A DNA stretch of 64,000 nt, taken from Clusia tigrina (lineage: Eukaryota > Arthropoda > Insecta > Diptera > Clusiidae). The translations under genes and the position numbers were made by a program. The notes under the pieces are model-generated. The model worked only from the letters and a program-made list of their open reading frames with translations, was not told where the DNA came from and made no database searches. This document shows, one piece after another, positions 11,363 through 23,099 of the stretch. Within the stretch, counting starts at the first letter, position 1. Every line of letters begins with the position of its first letter. The stretch is taken from NCBI GenBank assembly GCA_920105625.2, contig OV050031.1:4195501-4259500 (forward strand), read 5' to 3'.

Positions 11363-11667
11363 CAGAATGAGGAGATGCATATTAGGTTAAGATGTATTGA
11401 AAACGGAAAATGTGCATCCTTTATCCCTGGGCATACTTCTGAGATTCACAAAAAAGTGGAAGAAGTTTGAAAATGTGTAACTTCCGTTTCAGAATCTTGT
11501 ATCTCCCTCTACCCCAAACATTTCCAGGCTTATAGTATAATGGCCATCAATGCCTGAGTGCTTGGAGGGATCCAAGAGGCAGTTCTCCGGCTTAACCCAC
11601 TTCTAAGAATAGAGCTCTAATATAGAATGATGGATTGTCCTTGAACTTTTGAAGGTGGAAGAACGAA
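11363..11667. repeat. Dispersed duplicated module M1, copy 1
   Basis: Highly similar to 12863-13236: shared phrases include AATGAGGAGATGCATATTAG, ACATACTTCTGAGATTCACA-like, TTTCCAGGCTTATAGTA, CAATGGCCATCAATG, CTGAGTGCTTGGAG and GATGGATTGTCCT. Part also occurs at 51488-51595. No coding sense. The origin, whether mobile element or segmental duplication, is undetermined. Confidence 0.8.
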
Positions 11668-11784
11668 CCATCTGCTTAATAAACCAAGACACACCATTAG
11701 CAACCTTATAGATGTCTGCACGAGTGTTTGGACTATTGAGACGCACACTGAATATTTGGGTACTCAATGCGAGGTGCAAAGATC

Positions 11785-11788
<4 letters not shown>

Positions 11789-11821
<33 letters not shown>

Positions 11822-11822
11822 C

Positions 11823-11854
<32 letters not shown>

Positions 11855-11891
11855 CGAGAGATAGAGAGAGAGAGAGAGATAGAGAGAGAGA
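11789..11891. repeat. (GA)n microsatellite with GATA interruptions
   Basis: AGAGAG runs punctuated by ATAG. Both minus-strand frames over it encode Ser/Leu runs and are artefacts. Confidence 0.95.
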
Positions 11892-12412
11892 AACAGTTGT
11901 CCTCCACTTTCTTTGTGATTGCCCCGACCTCGCTCGCACGACACTCAAATATTTCGAAAGTCCTTTTCTAGAGAGTCTGGGGCATTGCTCTAGTTTATAA
12001 CTTTCAGTCTTAACAAACTTTAGACACAACTTCGTCTGGTTGAAAGTTATTGGATATCACCATCCTTAGGCTCTTGAGGATATGTCATCAAAACGGCACT
12101 ATTACTAATTGAGGCGACTCGAGGGTTTGCCAGTCATTTTACCCACCTAGCCACCTTTGAGGGTGGATTCTATCTCTTCAGATTAGCTGCATTAATTTGG
12201 CACTTGTAAATTTTAATTGATTTATGGATTCTTCTAAAGTATCCTTTTAGTAATTAAATCACTTCAAAGGTAATTTAGCTATTTAAACAATTTTAATGGC
12301 TTAGTGAAGGTAACGGCGTATTCTGGGGACTGCTCCCGCTTAGTTCTGAGAAACGCCTCATGCTCTGACTACCTTGAATACATCAAGGAAGCAGTAATTT
12401 ATTTGACTCTGA
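11892..12412. other. Non-coding stretch
   Basis: No gene, repeat or transposon similarity recognised. Confidence 0.45.
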
Positions 12413-12566
12413 AATTGTGGTAAATCAAATTTAGTAATCCTTGCGTGGGATGATGCTGACTGTGGAAACTTTTACTGCGAAGCCTTTATTGTAGTGCTTC
12501 AGGAGTATTTCAGTTCACATCACTGCCCACCTAACGCTGTTTCCGGGACTACAAAGGATGACTGAG
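12413..12566. repeat. Dispersed module M2, copy 1
   Basis: Similar at roughly three quarters of positions to 14653-14808: ATTGTGGTAAAT, TAATCCTT, then CTGTTTCCGGGACTACAAAG against CTGCTTCCGGGATTACAAAG. Not coding. Confidence 0.7.
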
Positions 12567-12862
12567 ATGAAATAATTTGTGCTGAGACTACAAAAACATA
12601 AAAATACAATAAAACAACAAACTGCAACTTTGCAATTAAAATCTTTTCTTTTGTTGTTTTGTTTTTTAACTACCCTCAGGGTTGGTCTCTTAATTTTTGA
12701 CTTAAAAGTCGAAAGCAAAGCCAAAGTGCCCGGGAGGATTCCACCTCTTTCAAGTACAGTGATGCATACATTTTATAGTTACATTACCCTTTGACCCAAC
12801 GGAAGGATCAGAAGAGTAAACTAAAACGAAGAAGTGAAATAAGTGCATTAAGGACATTCTGC

Positions 12863-13236
12863 CAGAATGAGGAGATGCATATTAGGTTAAGATGTATTGA
12901 GAACGGAAAATGTACATTCTTTGACCCTGGACATACTTCTGAGATTCACAAACGAGTGAAAAAAGTTTGAAAATGTGTAACCTCCGTTTCAGAATCCTCT
13001 ATCTCTCCTCCTTCCAAATATTTCCAGGCTTATAGTACAATGGCCATCAATGGCTGAGTGCTTGGAGACATCCTTCTGCGGCAGTTCTCTGGCTTAACCC
13101 ACTTCTATCTACTTTCTATCTATCTAGTCACACTAACGGCACTCTGATGAGCGGATGAGTAAATTCTAAGAATACAGTCCAAATGTAGAGTGATGGATTG
13201 TCCTAAGGTCCTTTTGAAGGTGTAAGAACGAACCAT
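12863..13236. repeat. Dispersed duplicated module M1, copy 2
   Basis: Second copy of the module at 11363. It matches to about 13108, is interrupted by about 50 bp including CTATCTATCTAG, then resumes (TCTAAGAATACAG, GATGGATTGTCCTAAG, AGAACGAACCATC). Confidence 0.8.
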
Positions 13237-13266
13237 CATGTTCAACTGCCCATCATTTGGAGTTAC

Positions 13267-13398
13267 AGAAAGAGGCACTTACTTTTAGACTTATTTAAGG
13301 GTATTATAAACCGCAGCCTGAAGGATCTATTGGGTTTATTTAAAAGATGAGGATAGTCTCATCTATAGATCATCTAAAAAGGCTCATGGTCTATCCAC
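13267..13398 (-). mobile_element. LINE 3' UTR fragment (family B), antisense
   Basis: The plus strand reads TTAAGGGTATTATAAACC, GGATCTATTGGGTTTATT and AAGATGAGGATAGTCTCATC. This is the antisense of the 3' UTR following the LINE C-terminus at 47690-48056, and also matches 26215-26372. No coding part remains. Confidence 0.7.
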
Positions 13399-13504
13399 TT
13401 TTGTTGCGAAATTTTTGATCCTTTTTTCATTATTCTTTATATAGTGACCCGTGGTTGAATTAGATTTGCCACTCAATTTTAAGGACAAGCGCGATCAAAA
13501 TCGC

Positions 13505-13935
13505 ACACAGCACCAGTTCTAGCAACTTCGCTTTCCTCTCCCCCTTCTTGACATCTAAATTGAAAGAAGTGAAAAAAAGAAGGAATTCTCTGTGCCAATT
13601 CCATCATCTTCATTACCCTTTCCCTTTTCTTGACATTTAATTTCAATGAAGTGGAAAAAAGAAGGATTTCTCTGTACCAATTCTAGCAACTTCTCTTTCC
13701 TCTCCCCTTTCTTGACATTTAATTTGAAAGAAGTGTGCATTCCATTGGACATGACTGTGTTCATTGATGATGGGGTTGAAAAGCATGTTTGGCATTGCTC
13801 TTACGCTTCTAGAGCAGGGGTTTTTCTGAGCTGACTCCATCTACTGTGCTAAAAGAAGGAATTCTCTATACCAATTCCAACAAATTCGGTTTCTTCTCCT
13901 TTCTTTAGTCATCTAATTTACAAGGGCATCTAATC
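13505..13935. repeat. 82-bp tandem array interrupted by an insert
   Basis: About four diverged copies of AATTCTCTGTACCAATTC-(TAGCAACTTC)-TTTCCTCTCC-TTCTTGACATTTAATTTG-AAAGAAGTG, period near 82 bp. The third and fourth copies are separated by a 115-bp insertion at 13736-13850. Confidence 0.85.
13736..13850. repeat. 115-bp dispersed element inserted in tandem array (copy 1)
   Basis: Splits a unit of the 82-bp array between AAGTG and AAAAGAAGGA. Nearly identical to 14809-14922: ATTCCATTGGACATGACTGT and TCTAGAGCAGGGGTTTTTCT are shared. There are no clear terminal inverted repeats, target duplication or poly(A). Confidence 0.8.
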
Positions 13936-14340
13936 TAAAAGGAGACTATTTACACTCAGTATGGAGGCGGCCTCTACTCATGCATTCAAACAAAGCGGTT
14001 CCTTCAAATTGAAGTCGCAAGTTTGACTAAACTGCAACCGACCTGTTGAGTCAGCGTGCGGCGTCTCCTTCACAATCACAATAAAATCCTCTGCCTTGTA
14101 AGCGTACACTATGAATCAACAGTTTCCTTGTAGTTTCCTTAAAGCTGTGATTAATGGCACCACACACAAACGAGTTGGGAAACAATTTTCCTTTTATTGT
14201 TGATAATTTAACACTCGATTCCTTCCCACAATCGAATAAACCCGAAAGTTTGACGCTGGATTATTTCACAGATTAAGGATGTACCCCAAAAAGGAAGCTT
14301 TACACAACTCACACAAACAAGAAACAACTTCTACGGCAAA
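13936..14340. other. Non-coding stretch
   Basis: Nothing recognised. Confidence 0.45.
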
Positions 14341-14346
14341 TGAAGT

Positions 14347-14445
14347 GTTTGGTTAGGTTAGCTTGGGTTGGAGTGGTAGCGAGAAGCACACTTAGGTACA
14401 TACAGTGGCCCATTGTGCTACCATGGATGGGGCGCTGCACACGCA
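14347..14445 (-). mobile_element. LINE 3' end (family C), antisense
   Basis: The plus strand reads GGTTAGGTTAGCTTGGGTTG, then AGCACACTTAGGTACATAC and GGCCCATTGTGCTACCA. On the minus strand this is the family C UTR ending in a CTAACCTAACC tail. The following 200 bp (to about 14640) may be more of the same element but carries no recognisable frame. Confidence 0.6.
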
Positions 14446-14652
14446 CTAACCATCCAAGCCGAGTATAGCTCCGGTGAGTGCCTATGCAGCACTAAGTGTT
14501 TGGTGCTTGTCTGAGATGGTATTCCCTTGCTTAATTCAAGGGTTCAGCTAATGAGAAGGTGTTTTATGAATTGAGATTGAGTTCCTTATCTCTGCGGATG
14601 GGGAAGCCTCTCCCACACGTATAAAATACAGAAACCCTGAACGTAGACACGA

Positions 14653-14808
14653 TTGTGGTAAATAAAATTTGTTAATCCTTCTGAGGAATGCTGTCTCTGG
14701 CATACTTTACTGGGAGACTTCATTTTTCTGCTTCATGATTATTTCAATTTGCTTCACTGCCTCCTCTTAATGCTGCTTCCGGGATTACAAAGGACGACTG
14801 ATTTGTTT
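14653..14808. repeat. Dispersed module M2, copy 2
   Basis: Partner of 12413-12566. Here it runs directly into the second copy of the 115-bp element, so the two modules may be parts of one longer repeat family. Confidence 0.7.
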
Positions 14809-14922
14809 GCACTCCATTGGACATGACTGTGTTCATTAATGATGGGGTTGAAAAGCATGTTTTGCATTGCTCTTACGCTTCTAGAGCAGGGGTTTTTCTG
14901 AGCTGACTCCATGCACTGTGCT
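14809..14922. repeat. 115-bp dispersed element (copy 2)
   Basis: Near-identical twin of 13736-13850, differing at only a few bases, which implies a recent copying event within about 1 kb. Confidence 0.8.
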
Positions 14923-15297
14923 ACCAATTTGCCTGGTAATCCTTTTGATAGACTCCCAATGTGTGCTTCATGGGAGCTACATATGCATGGGAGCTACACA
15001 CGCATACATTTAGTTCATGTCTACGCTGTATTCAATGATTTTGGATTCACAGGCATCCTTTTGGCATTGTTCCAACTCTGCTTCTGCAATTTATCCAACT
15101 CTTCCCCTCTTCACTATGATACTCTTATTTTGACTGAGATGATGCTCGTATTTGCTGCCTAATTTAATGCCAATGCAAACTTTGCCTTCATTAATTAGTA
15201 AAGTTGATAAATGCAAATTAGGCGCAATAAATTCGAAAGCAGTCTCATTATTTTCCAATTTGTACAAGTGGCATGAGTCCCCTACTCTCACCGACAC
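14923..15297. other. Non-coding stretch
   Basis: An 83-codon plus frame (14911-15162) begins in the dispersed repeat and has no motif. Nothing else seen. Confidence 0.4.
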
Positions 15298-15383
15298 ACT
15301 CCCTCCGACCTACTCCCTCTGATCCACTGCCTTCGACCTACTCCCTCCGACCTACTGCCTCCGAGCCACTCTCTCCTACTCAG
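15298..15383. repeat. 12-bp minisatellite CCTCCGACCTACT-like
   Basis: About seven copies of ACTCCCTCCGACCT with variants. Translates as Ser/Pro/Thr repeats in the plus frame. Confidence 0.85.
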
Positions 15384-16920
15384 CCTTCATACATGCTCAC
15401 ATCTACACGAGTTGGGGAGTCTTTTGTGTCCTTCCATTTGGCATGCGGGCTCGCAAATACGCATTTTCGCATATCCTGCCAGTGAGCAGGAAATATACAC
15501 AATGGAGCTGAAGCCGTACACACGTTCACAGTGCCTTGATTAGAGCTACAATTGGGAAATGCTGCGCCTGCCGTTGATTGCGTTGCGATTGTGGCTGCTC
15601 GGGTGCAGCTGCTCTCATGGCGGGTTGGATGGGTGCCCATCACCGCCGTCGAAGTCGAAGGCTCCCGTTGAACGCGTCGAACAATGCGGCAAACGTTGCT
15701 GTCGATAATCAGCCGTCATTAAGCTGACAATGCGAGCGTGTCTTCAAGTAACAAATAAACAAAAAATGAACATAAAAAACCAAATTAAATAAAATAAAAC
15801 TTCAAGACAGGATGCTGTGAAGAAGGATGCGCTCGGTTGCCAATTCGAAATTCTGCTAGATCCTAATTTTCGTTTGTTTTTTGCCAAATATTTAACGGAA
15901 TTTCCCCAAATACTTTCCTTGTTTTAACCCCCCCTTTCCCCTTCTCGGTGCGTGTGTGCGCGTCGTTGTATTTGTGGAATTTTCCACATGAAGCCGTTAC
16001 GTTCGTCCTTTCAATGAGCATGTCAGTGCCCCTGCTTTATGCGTACGCATACTCGCATTTGCGTTTTATTTTCTCCTTTATACGCTTGCGGGACCCCTCC
16101 TCCCGCCCACTTCTTCTGCGTAGTTTATTTGGCAATAATGTCGAAATCCAATCTAAATATGCATGGAATTGTTTTTGTATCGCAGCACGCTCCAAAGCCC
16201 AAGGTTTCCTGTAGGTAAGCGAGGTGTTGTTTGCCTCTAATAAAGGCGCCTGCAGCCTGATATTAAATTTTATGTTTATATTTCTAAGCCAGTGCTTTAC
16301 ATTTAAGGGGGGAGTTTTGTAATTTGCTATCTTAGTAGTTTCCTGCGTTGTCCTCAGCCTGTATTTGCATTGCTCATCCTTCAATTGCTTCATTTTGAAC
16401 AATATTCAATAAGAGTGTGCGAACTGTTGCACACCTAATAAGCGCCTCTTTGACTGGCCCACTTATTCCCGCCTGTTTATGGCTGAGTGCAGTGTTTGTT
16501 GGCTGGCCATCGAGTCCAGTGGACGTGACAATTGGAAATGCGAAGCACTTAATAGGACAACAAAACGTGCTTTATTGGGAATAGAGCAGCGCCAAATGAT
16601 CCGTGTCCATTGCAGTATCATGCTTCAATGCTATGCCTGACTATTCCTTGGTGATGCCAGGCAGTAACTGGAATTGTTCTGTGTGAGTGGAGACGTCAGG
16701 ATCTATTTTGACCAAAATGTTTTGAAGCTGGCTGTGTTCATAGTCATATAGAGAGCAGGGAAAGAAGGCCTTCGGTATGCAGCGTGGTTCTGCCTCTGTC
16801 ACTTACATATGCGTTGCTTGGTTTGTGTTCACACTTCCATTGCATTTGTTAATACTGCCAGTGGCATGGTGCTGGAAACGTAGGGAGGAGTGGAGAGAGG
16901 GGAGATAAATGATATTTTTT
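15384..16920. other. Non-coding stretch
   Basis: Single-copy-looking, slightly GC-richer DNA. A 121-codon minus frame at 16037-16402, basic and without low complexity, is unrecognised and within chance expectation. Confidence 0.4.
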
Positions 16921-16925
16921 GTGAT

Positions 16926-17013
16926 CAGCGCAGCTTGAAGAATGGTGAATGTGAGTTTCTAGGTGAGGTGCGAAGCTTGAAGAAAGCTGAATGTGAGTTT
17001 CTAAGTGATGTGT
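16926..17013. repeat. Tandem duplication of about 47 bp
   Basis: GCTTGAAGAATGGTGAATG followed by TGAGTTTCTAGGTGA is repeated as GCTTGAAGAAAGCTGAATG and TGAGTTTCTAAGTGA. Confidence 0.75.
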
Positions 17014-17245
17014 CCTCACAAATGGGGGTATGTGGGGCTGTTATGTTTAAAAGATGATTATTATTATTATTGTTAAAGTTTATTTACATATTCAATTATG
17101 GAATAATCAACACAAGGAACCTAAAGCCTTACTATATAAAATCAGGATCCTTTGGAGTACTCATTTCTATGAATTTTCATATTTTTGTGTTGGGTTTTTG
17201 TTATAACAGAAAGAGCCTCAGGCGGGACACCTACTGTTGGAAGGG

Positions 17246-17312
17246 TGACCAGCTGGCCCCACAGGGCCCTTGACGACTAGCTGACCCCATAGGGCCCATG
17301 AGGAATAGCTGA
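17246..17312. repeat. Short tandem duplication, GGGCCC-centred
   Basis: GACCAGCTGGCCCCACAGGG and GACTAGCTGACCCCATAGGG recur at about 32 bp, with a third partial AATAGCTGAC. Confidence 0.7.
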
Positions 17313-20140
17313 CTATGCTTCTGGGCTGATTGCGTGATCATGGGCTTTCAATTTATAGCTACACTGAGCAGATGATGAAAGAAGTATAACCAATTGCGTG
17401 GAAAGCGGTTCTCATGAGACTTCAAGGACTAATTTAATGAGAGTGACTCAGAAATTTAGAACACCTATAATGGGTGGCTCTGTCTAGATCCCTTAAAAAT
17501 ACATTTACTCAATTGTAAAGATTAATCACAAACATTTCTGCTTATTATGGCTTAGATTGCCGAAGCCGATCCATTTAAAATACCAGGTATACATAAGAAT
17601 AGAGAATGAGAATCTCTGATCAGGTCCGTGGATATTTCCTTTGACTTTTTTTTAATTGGAGTTTTTTTTACCTGGATCCTTGAGCTTGCAAATTCCTCAA
17701 AATGTCATCAGTTGTGCTCTTAAGTTATTATCCCGAGATTCTCTCTCTCACAGTTCTGACTATGATGAATCTGTTCCATTAATTGCAGGAATTGTTTATG
17801 TTTAATTATTGATCTTCCCTAAACTCCAACTGCTTATGCTCTCATATGCTCTTAGCTTCCACACCCTTTGGCTTACTTTACTAAAGGCCTTCTTAAATGA
17901 ATTCTTGAGTATTTGCTTGTATACTCGTGATTATAGACCCCCTACTCTTTCGAGTTCCTCTACCAATTCAATTTTTATGTTTCCGTGAAAACTCTGGCAG
18001 TCCTCTTTTTAATTCTCGCCACGCCACGTATACGTTGCCGTATTTCACTGCACTACTTAAATTTTAATCCTACATGATACCACTTTACGAAGGCTTAGCA
18101 CTTGGTGCTGTATCATCCCCCCTCCGCCCTGTCCTTTGACATGTTATGAAAGCCCTCAGCAGCATCTCAGCGGCTCTCTTCACTCTGCTTTTCAATTAAA
18201 ATTATTGCAACTCTTTTCAGAATCTCGGTTGGTTGGCGACAGTCTTTGGAGTTTGTGGTGGTGGGTGCGGCAGCCGGAAGGAAGATGCTTAAAGTTAAAT
18301 TCAAGACGCACATTTCGGGACAAAAGAAATCAAATGGCCATCCTGGAAAAGGTAGAAAGGAAATTAGTTTAACCTTTGGGTATTTTTTTATGTTTTGCAC
18401 CCCAAAAATTAAATTAGTTTGTTCTCTTCCTGCCGCAACAGTGAAATGTGCAAAGTAAGGGCAGGAATAAGAAGGTGGGCAGAACAGAGTCTCCAATCAA
18501 GCAGAGCGAAAACGGCGGCCTCGCGTTTCCTTTTTCCAACGGAAATCAGCAGAATTGGTTATTATGGGAAAATGATTTTAAATGGGTAACTTTGGACACC
18601 GGATTTGAGTAGGCGGCAGGCAAGGCTCGTGTCTAAGCAAAAATTGAATTAAGCTATGAAAGGAAATGCGAAAATAAACCCCGACATTTACGCAGTTGCT
18701 GAAGTGAACTCCAACAAAGTGCAGAACAGAAATGCAAAATAAACAAGCAACCCTTCAATAAACTTGCACCGCTTCTGCTACGAATATTCTACGCTCTTGT
18801 GCAGCTGGCGAAACTGCGAACGCTGCTTCACGGGATTTGGCGTGCACTTTGACAAGGGTCCGAACGAGAGCCACAAATTAAATGCCGAAGATTTGTGGAA
18901 TAAAGTTGTCGAGAATTGAATCCAGTTTGTGGAACTGAAGGACAAACAATTACGAGAAGCATTCAAACGACCTCAGACAGGCACAGCCATGAGTACCAAC
19001 TTCTCCGTCATTGAATCACAGGGTATTGAAGGATGTAAACTGAGTGAGTGATTGATTTGGTTAACTCAGAGACGTGCAGTTGGTTGCCTTAGCACCCAAA
19101 TTAGAACTGCAAAGTGGATGCTTAGTAAGGGTACAGGGCTAAAGACAAGACAGGACAACCGTGGCCGAAATGAACTCTGACATATGCCATTGGGAAATAG
19201 CGTATCAGAGTGTGTACGTATCAGAGTGTGAGTGTGTGTGTGTGAGCTCCCTACGCTGTCCTCCGTCTCTCATCAACTTCGATAGCAAAATGAACTGTGT
19301 CGTTTCTAATCCCTTCGCTCAATCGCAAATGATGTGACATGACATTCACAAGCCTCATCATGTCCACTGTCACGTCGGCGGATGAGGGTGCCTTCGGAGC
19401 GGAAATTAAGTTATGATATGCACAAAATATGCGAAATTCCATTCTGCCCTTCGACTTTCAATGGCAATTCCACACTGTATTCATGGCTTTTGAACCTTAT
19501 GCTATACAGTCGCAACATACGAGTCCTGGCGTGGGATAGATTGGATGAGTGTATCATTCAACGCTTATCTCCATCGCAGCTATTTGTGTGCCATTGACCC
19601 ACGCGCCAGAAGTCCTTACTAAACGCCCTCCAAGTATTGTGTCCGTCGAGGTTAAATGCTACTATCATGACGGGATATGACATAATTGCCATTAATTTCA
19701 CCCCATGGCTACGCAACTGGCTGAGAAAGCTTCGGATTAGTCTGCTCGTATATGAGGCAAACTTGTCCAAGCGAAATAGTTGGCTGCTGGAACCATTCAA
19801 TTAGAGGCTTTTAGCATTTACGCGCTTGCTAACAAGTTTCGTGGGGGATGCAAGTAAATAAGCGGGCATTAAGCCGTGCATGGTGGATGGTGGGAAGTAG
19901 GAGATTAGCGGTCGAGTTGCTCCTCGTAGTCAGTGGTATTGAATCAATAGCGATGATCCATGGTGATGATGACCAATCAGTATCATAATCAATAAAATTA
20001 GATTTACCAAAATGTCAGGAAAAAACAACAAAAGAGACCAATCCAAGTCGGTCGAGACAAATTAGTACAGTGAAGCCTAGATAAAATCACAAAACGATGA
20101 ATATGTTGATAGGGATTAGCAAAGCAAAGTAATTTATCCA
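17313..20140. other. Long non-coding stretch
   Basis: Nearly 3 kb of unique-looking sequence. Small features: a short GTGTGT run at 19222-19241 and a T-rich segment near 17645. Overlapping frames of up to 109 codons at 18136-18496 on both strands have no motif. No transposon similarity was seen. Confidence 0.45.
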
Positions 20141-20149
20141 AAGTGTTAT

Positions 20150-20300
20150 ACAAGGTGACTTATTTATATATTTTTATAAAGGTCCTTGAAGCTTGCACTC
20201 GAACTTACTTCATTTATCATATATTACTATACATTTATATAGGTCCTTGAACCTTGAACTTATATATACTTTTATATAGGTCCTTGAACCTAGAACTCGA
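20150..20300. repeat. About 50-bp tandem repeat with TATATAGGTCCTTGAAC core
   Basis: Three copies of TTTTATA(A/T)AGGTCCTTGAA at about 20172, 20236 and 20272, set in AT-rich spacers. Confidence 0.75.
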
Positions 20301-20549
20301 AGAAGATATCAACTATTTAATATTCATAATAGTCGATAATAGATTTATGTTTATGAAAAAAAAATTTCTATACGGTTCATGATAGAACCATCTTCAGTTG
20401 CTTTGGTTACTCTGCTATCCCAAAACCTTTGAATTTCTGAACCACAAGATTTCAATTGATCCTTGGAATTCTTAGAGTGCTCCCTCAACTACGCTTCTGA
20501 CACACTACTTGCATATTGCCGATGAATTCGCTGCTCATTGCGATTATAA

Positions 20550-20900
20550 TAGGTCAGGTTAGGTTAAACTGGTTGACTGAATAGGCCACGCATAGACCTG
20601 TTAGGTTCTTAGCAATAAGAAATGAGTCAATTTAGAACCCAGGGAAGTAGAGGACATTACATAGGGAGGGGTTTTTAGGTAGCATTAGAAGAGGTGTCAT
20701 TCCCAAGGCTGAAAACTGTTCTAGTCCTCCAAACAAGGGAGCTCTCAATTATGTTAAGCAAGCTCCAGCGATCGATGGACAGAAGAATCGGGGGTATTGC
20801 AAGGTTTCCTTGGAGCCTAGTTCTGCGCATTTCCTGTACCCAACATTGCTTGTGAGGTTCATCTTTTATGCGTGTACTTCGATTAGGAAGTGACTTCTCA
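20550..20900 (-). mobile_element. LINE C-terminus and 3' end (family A), antisense
   Basis: The minus strand encodes, with frame breaks, YRKCAELGSKETLQYPRFFC, PSIAGACLT, then RAPLFGGLEQFSALGMTPLL. This aligns with the C-terminal Cys motif of copies at 38088 and 51788 (ECRKCGE...KET...LCxCPxIAxAR). The 3' UTR (CTATGCGTGGCCTATTCAGT) ends in TTTAACCTAACCTGACC. A premature stop and frameshifts mark it as dead. Confidence 0.8.
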
Positions 20901-21124
20901 ATATCCCAGTTATCATTCTGCAATCCTTAAACCATTTGTCCTACGGTTTGCACATAAGCTTTGGAGTTCTTCAGATAATTACATTGTTCCACCTCGCTAC
21001 CTAACATGCTGTCCGTTAAACCTCTGTAAACTACTTGTAAAGGGATCAGTATCCTGCAACCGAATCAACGCAGAATTGTTCCTTATTTTTCCAGACCCTT
21101 CCTATGAGGTTACAAAATCTTGCT

Positions 21125-21325
21125 TGTTACGAAATAAACACGCCATCTGATTGGTTGATGGTTTTAGGGTGAGCGTCGTTTCCAACCCCTAAAAATGCAC
21201 ACGCGGGAAGGCATGCGAAGTTGCGTTCTGAGGCTGGTTGATGTTCTTGTGTTCAAGCGTTGCATATGAGACATCGGGATCAGTGAAAAAGTGAAGGTGA
21301 CCAAGTGAACAAGTAGTCAGATTAC
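21125..21325 (+). mobile_element. Partial LTR, same family as 58955-59842
   Basis: Begins TGTTACGAAATAAACACGCC and follows the 59-kb LTR through GATGGTTTTAGGGTGA, AACCCCTAAAAATGCACACG, AAGGCATGCGA and GTGACCAAGTGAAC. It then diverges; the minisatellite and polyadenylation part are missing. It lacks the TATATAGG box of the other copy (GCATATGAGAC here). Confidence 0.8.
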
Positions 21326-23095
21326 TTTAGATTTACCACAGCGATTATGGTAGAGACAATATATAAATGTATGGAGATGTCGGGACACAACGGAAGACTA
21401 AATTCTTAATACATAAGATTCGGTATTAGTGCCGCCCATTTTCGATATTCAAATATGATCTACAATTACCGCAAAATTATTCAAATAAAATGTCAGACTC
21501 CTGCTTCAGAGCTCTACGGTGATATTCAATGGGTACCTTTTTTGCCCATTGGTGTTTAAAGGGTTAAAGTTTGAACTCGTATATACAAGCGCACTTGTTC
21601 CAAAATATTCTTCTTGTAATAAAATGGCATCCAATAAGATTTCCTATATTCCCACCCACATCACTATGCATATGTGCAGTTGGAGCTATTTTGCTGCGGA
21701 GCTGAATGAAGGCTGACATGCACTTTGATGAGGGTCGAGAACGGAACCCAATTCAACAGAAAGAGAGAATATTGGCTTCGATAAATGGACAAAGTAAGTC
21801 TCAAATTGTAGACAAAGGTTTGATGAAATTAAATCAAACAATTCTTTACCTTTGCTAATTTTATTTAAGATATTCACAATTCAGTTTATGTCGATCTCAA
21901 TTAAATTTCCAATATGCAAATATGTTTGATTCAAATAGGAATCAAGGAGAGGAAGTGGCTGCCGTAGTCAACTTTTATTCCTCAAATACTGTATAGAATA
22001 GAAAAAGAGAATTTCCAGAATATTTTCTTATATTCTATGTACAAAGGACACCAGGAACTGGTACCATAATGGTGAAAAATCCCATCATTTCCATATTTAT
22101 TGAACACCAAGGACTTAATCCATTACTTGGTTTTATACCTCAACCGTGGTCCTACTCACCAAAACTCTATTAGGCAATTTGTAAAGTTTATTGAAAACTT
22201 TGTCGTGAAAGTAAATATTTATCCTAAGCCCAATAAGGAACGCCAGGATTCAAGTTAAGGTAGCCAACGAACGACATGCTATTTCGTGGCTTGCTGCTCT
22301 GTCCACTCACCAACTGCGATCTCTTTCAGGAGCAACTTAAGGGATAATGCAATTAATTAACAAGAAAAAGGAATAAACACGAATGAAAAAGGACCTGATC
22401 AAATTCTATTAATATCGAAGTGGCTTATTTTATTCCAAGGGAAAATATTTCCTCTCCATTATGCATTTCCTCGCAAACAAGCACAGCTCTGCTGATTGTG
22501 CAAATGTGGCCATGGGTGGGTGTCCTGCAGGTACGTGCAAACGTCTATGCTAATAAAAATTCCGGAGATTATGTACTTATACAGCTCAGGTTGGCACTCA
22601 TACACTCGTACATGGGTACGAGTATATAAGGAGCTTCTGGTGAGTGCCGCCAATCGACTTATGGGCTCATATGAAAGCGGCTTATGAAGCAAGCAGAGAC
22701 GGAGCGTTCGAAAACAAACCCTCATTTACCGACAGGAGTACTTAAGAGATCAAAATTAAAATAGGGATTGTTTTTGAGATTATTATTAAATATTTATTTA
22801 TTCATTTAAGTATTTAATTATCAAAGGTCATTCTTCGTTATTCAGTTGTTAACTTGATTTATTTATAAATATTTATTTATTGATTTTATTAATTAGTTCT
22901 CAAAAGTGGTTCTGTATAATATTTTCCTCTTCGAGATGAAAGCCTTGATTGCTAGTACTAATTCCTCCAACTCATTTCGGACATGATTAATTATATTGTA
23001 AGGATAATAATTTTGTAATAATTTAACTTACAATTAAAATTAGGAGTTCCATTTTAATCACTAAAGAACAGGAGTAATAAATTATTGGAATGGTA
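21326..23095. other. Non-coding stretch, very AT-rich at 22740-23095
   Basis: Nothing recognised apart from ATTTATTTATT-rich sequence at 22780-22890. Frames of 60-90 codons overlap on both strands near 22420-22730 without motifs. Confidence 0.45.
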
Positions 23096-23099
23096 TTTT

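Noticed and set aside
20557..20573. Telomere repeat (TTAGG)n from GGTTAGGTTA-type stretches at 14.3, 20.6 and 62.9 kb
   Set aside because: Each stretch is only two or three units long, and it forms the tail of an antisense LINE 3' end with UTR attached.
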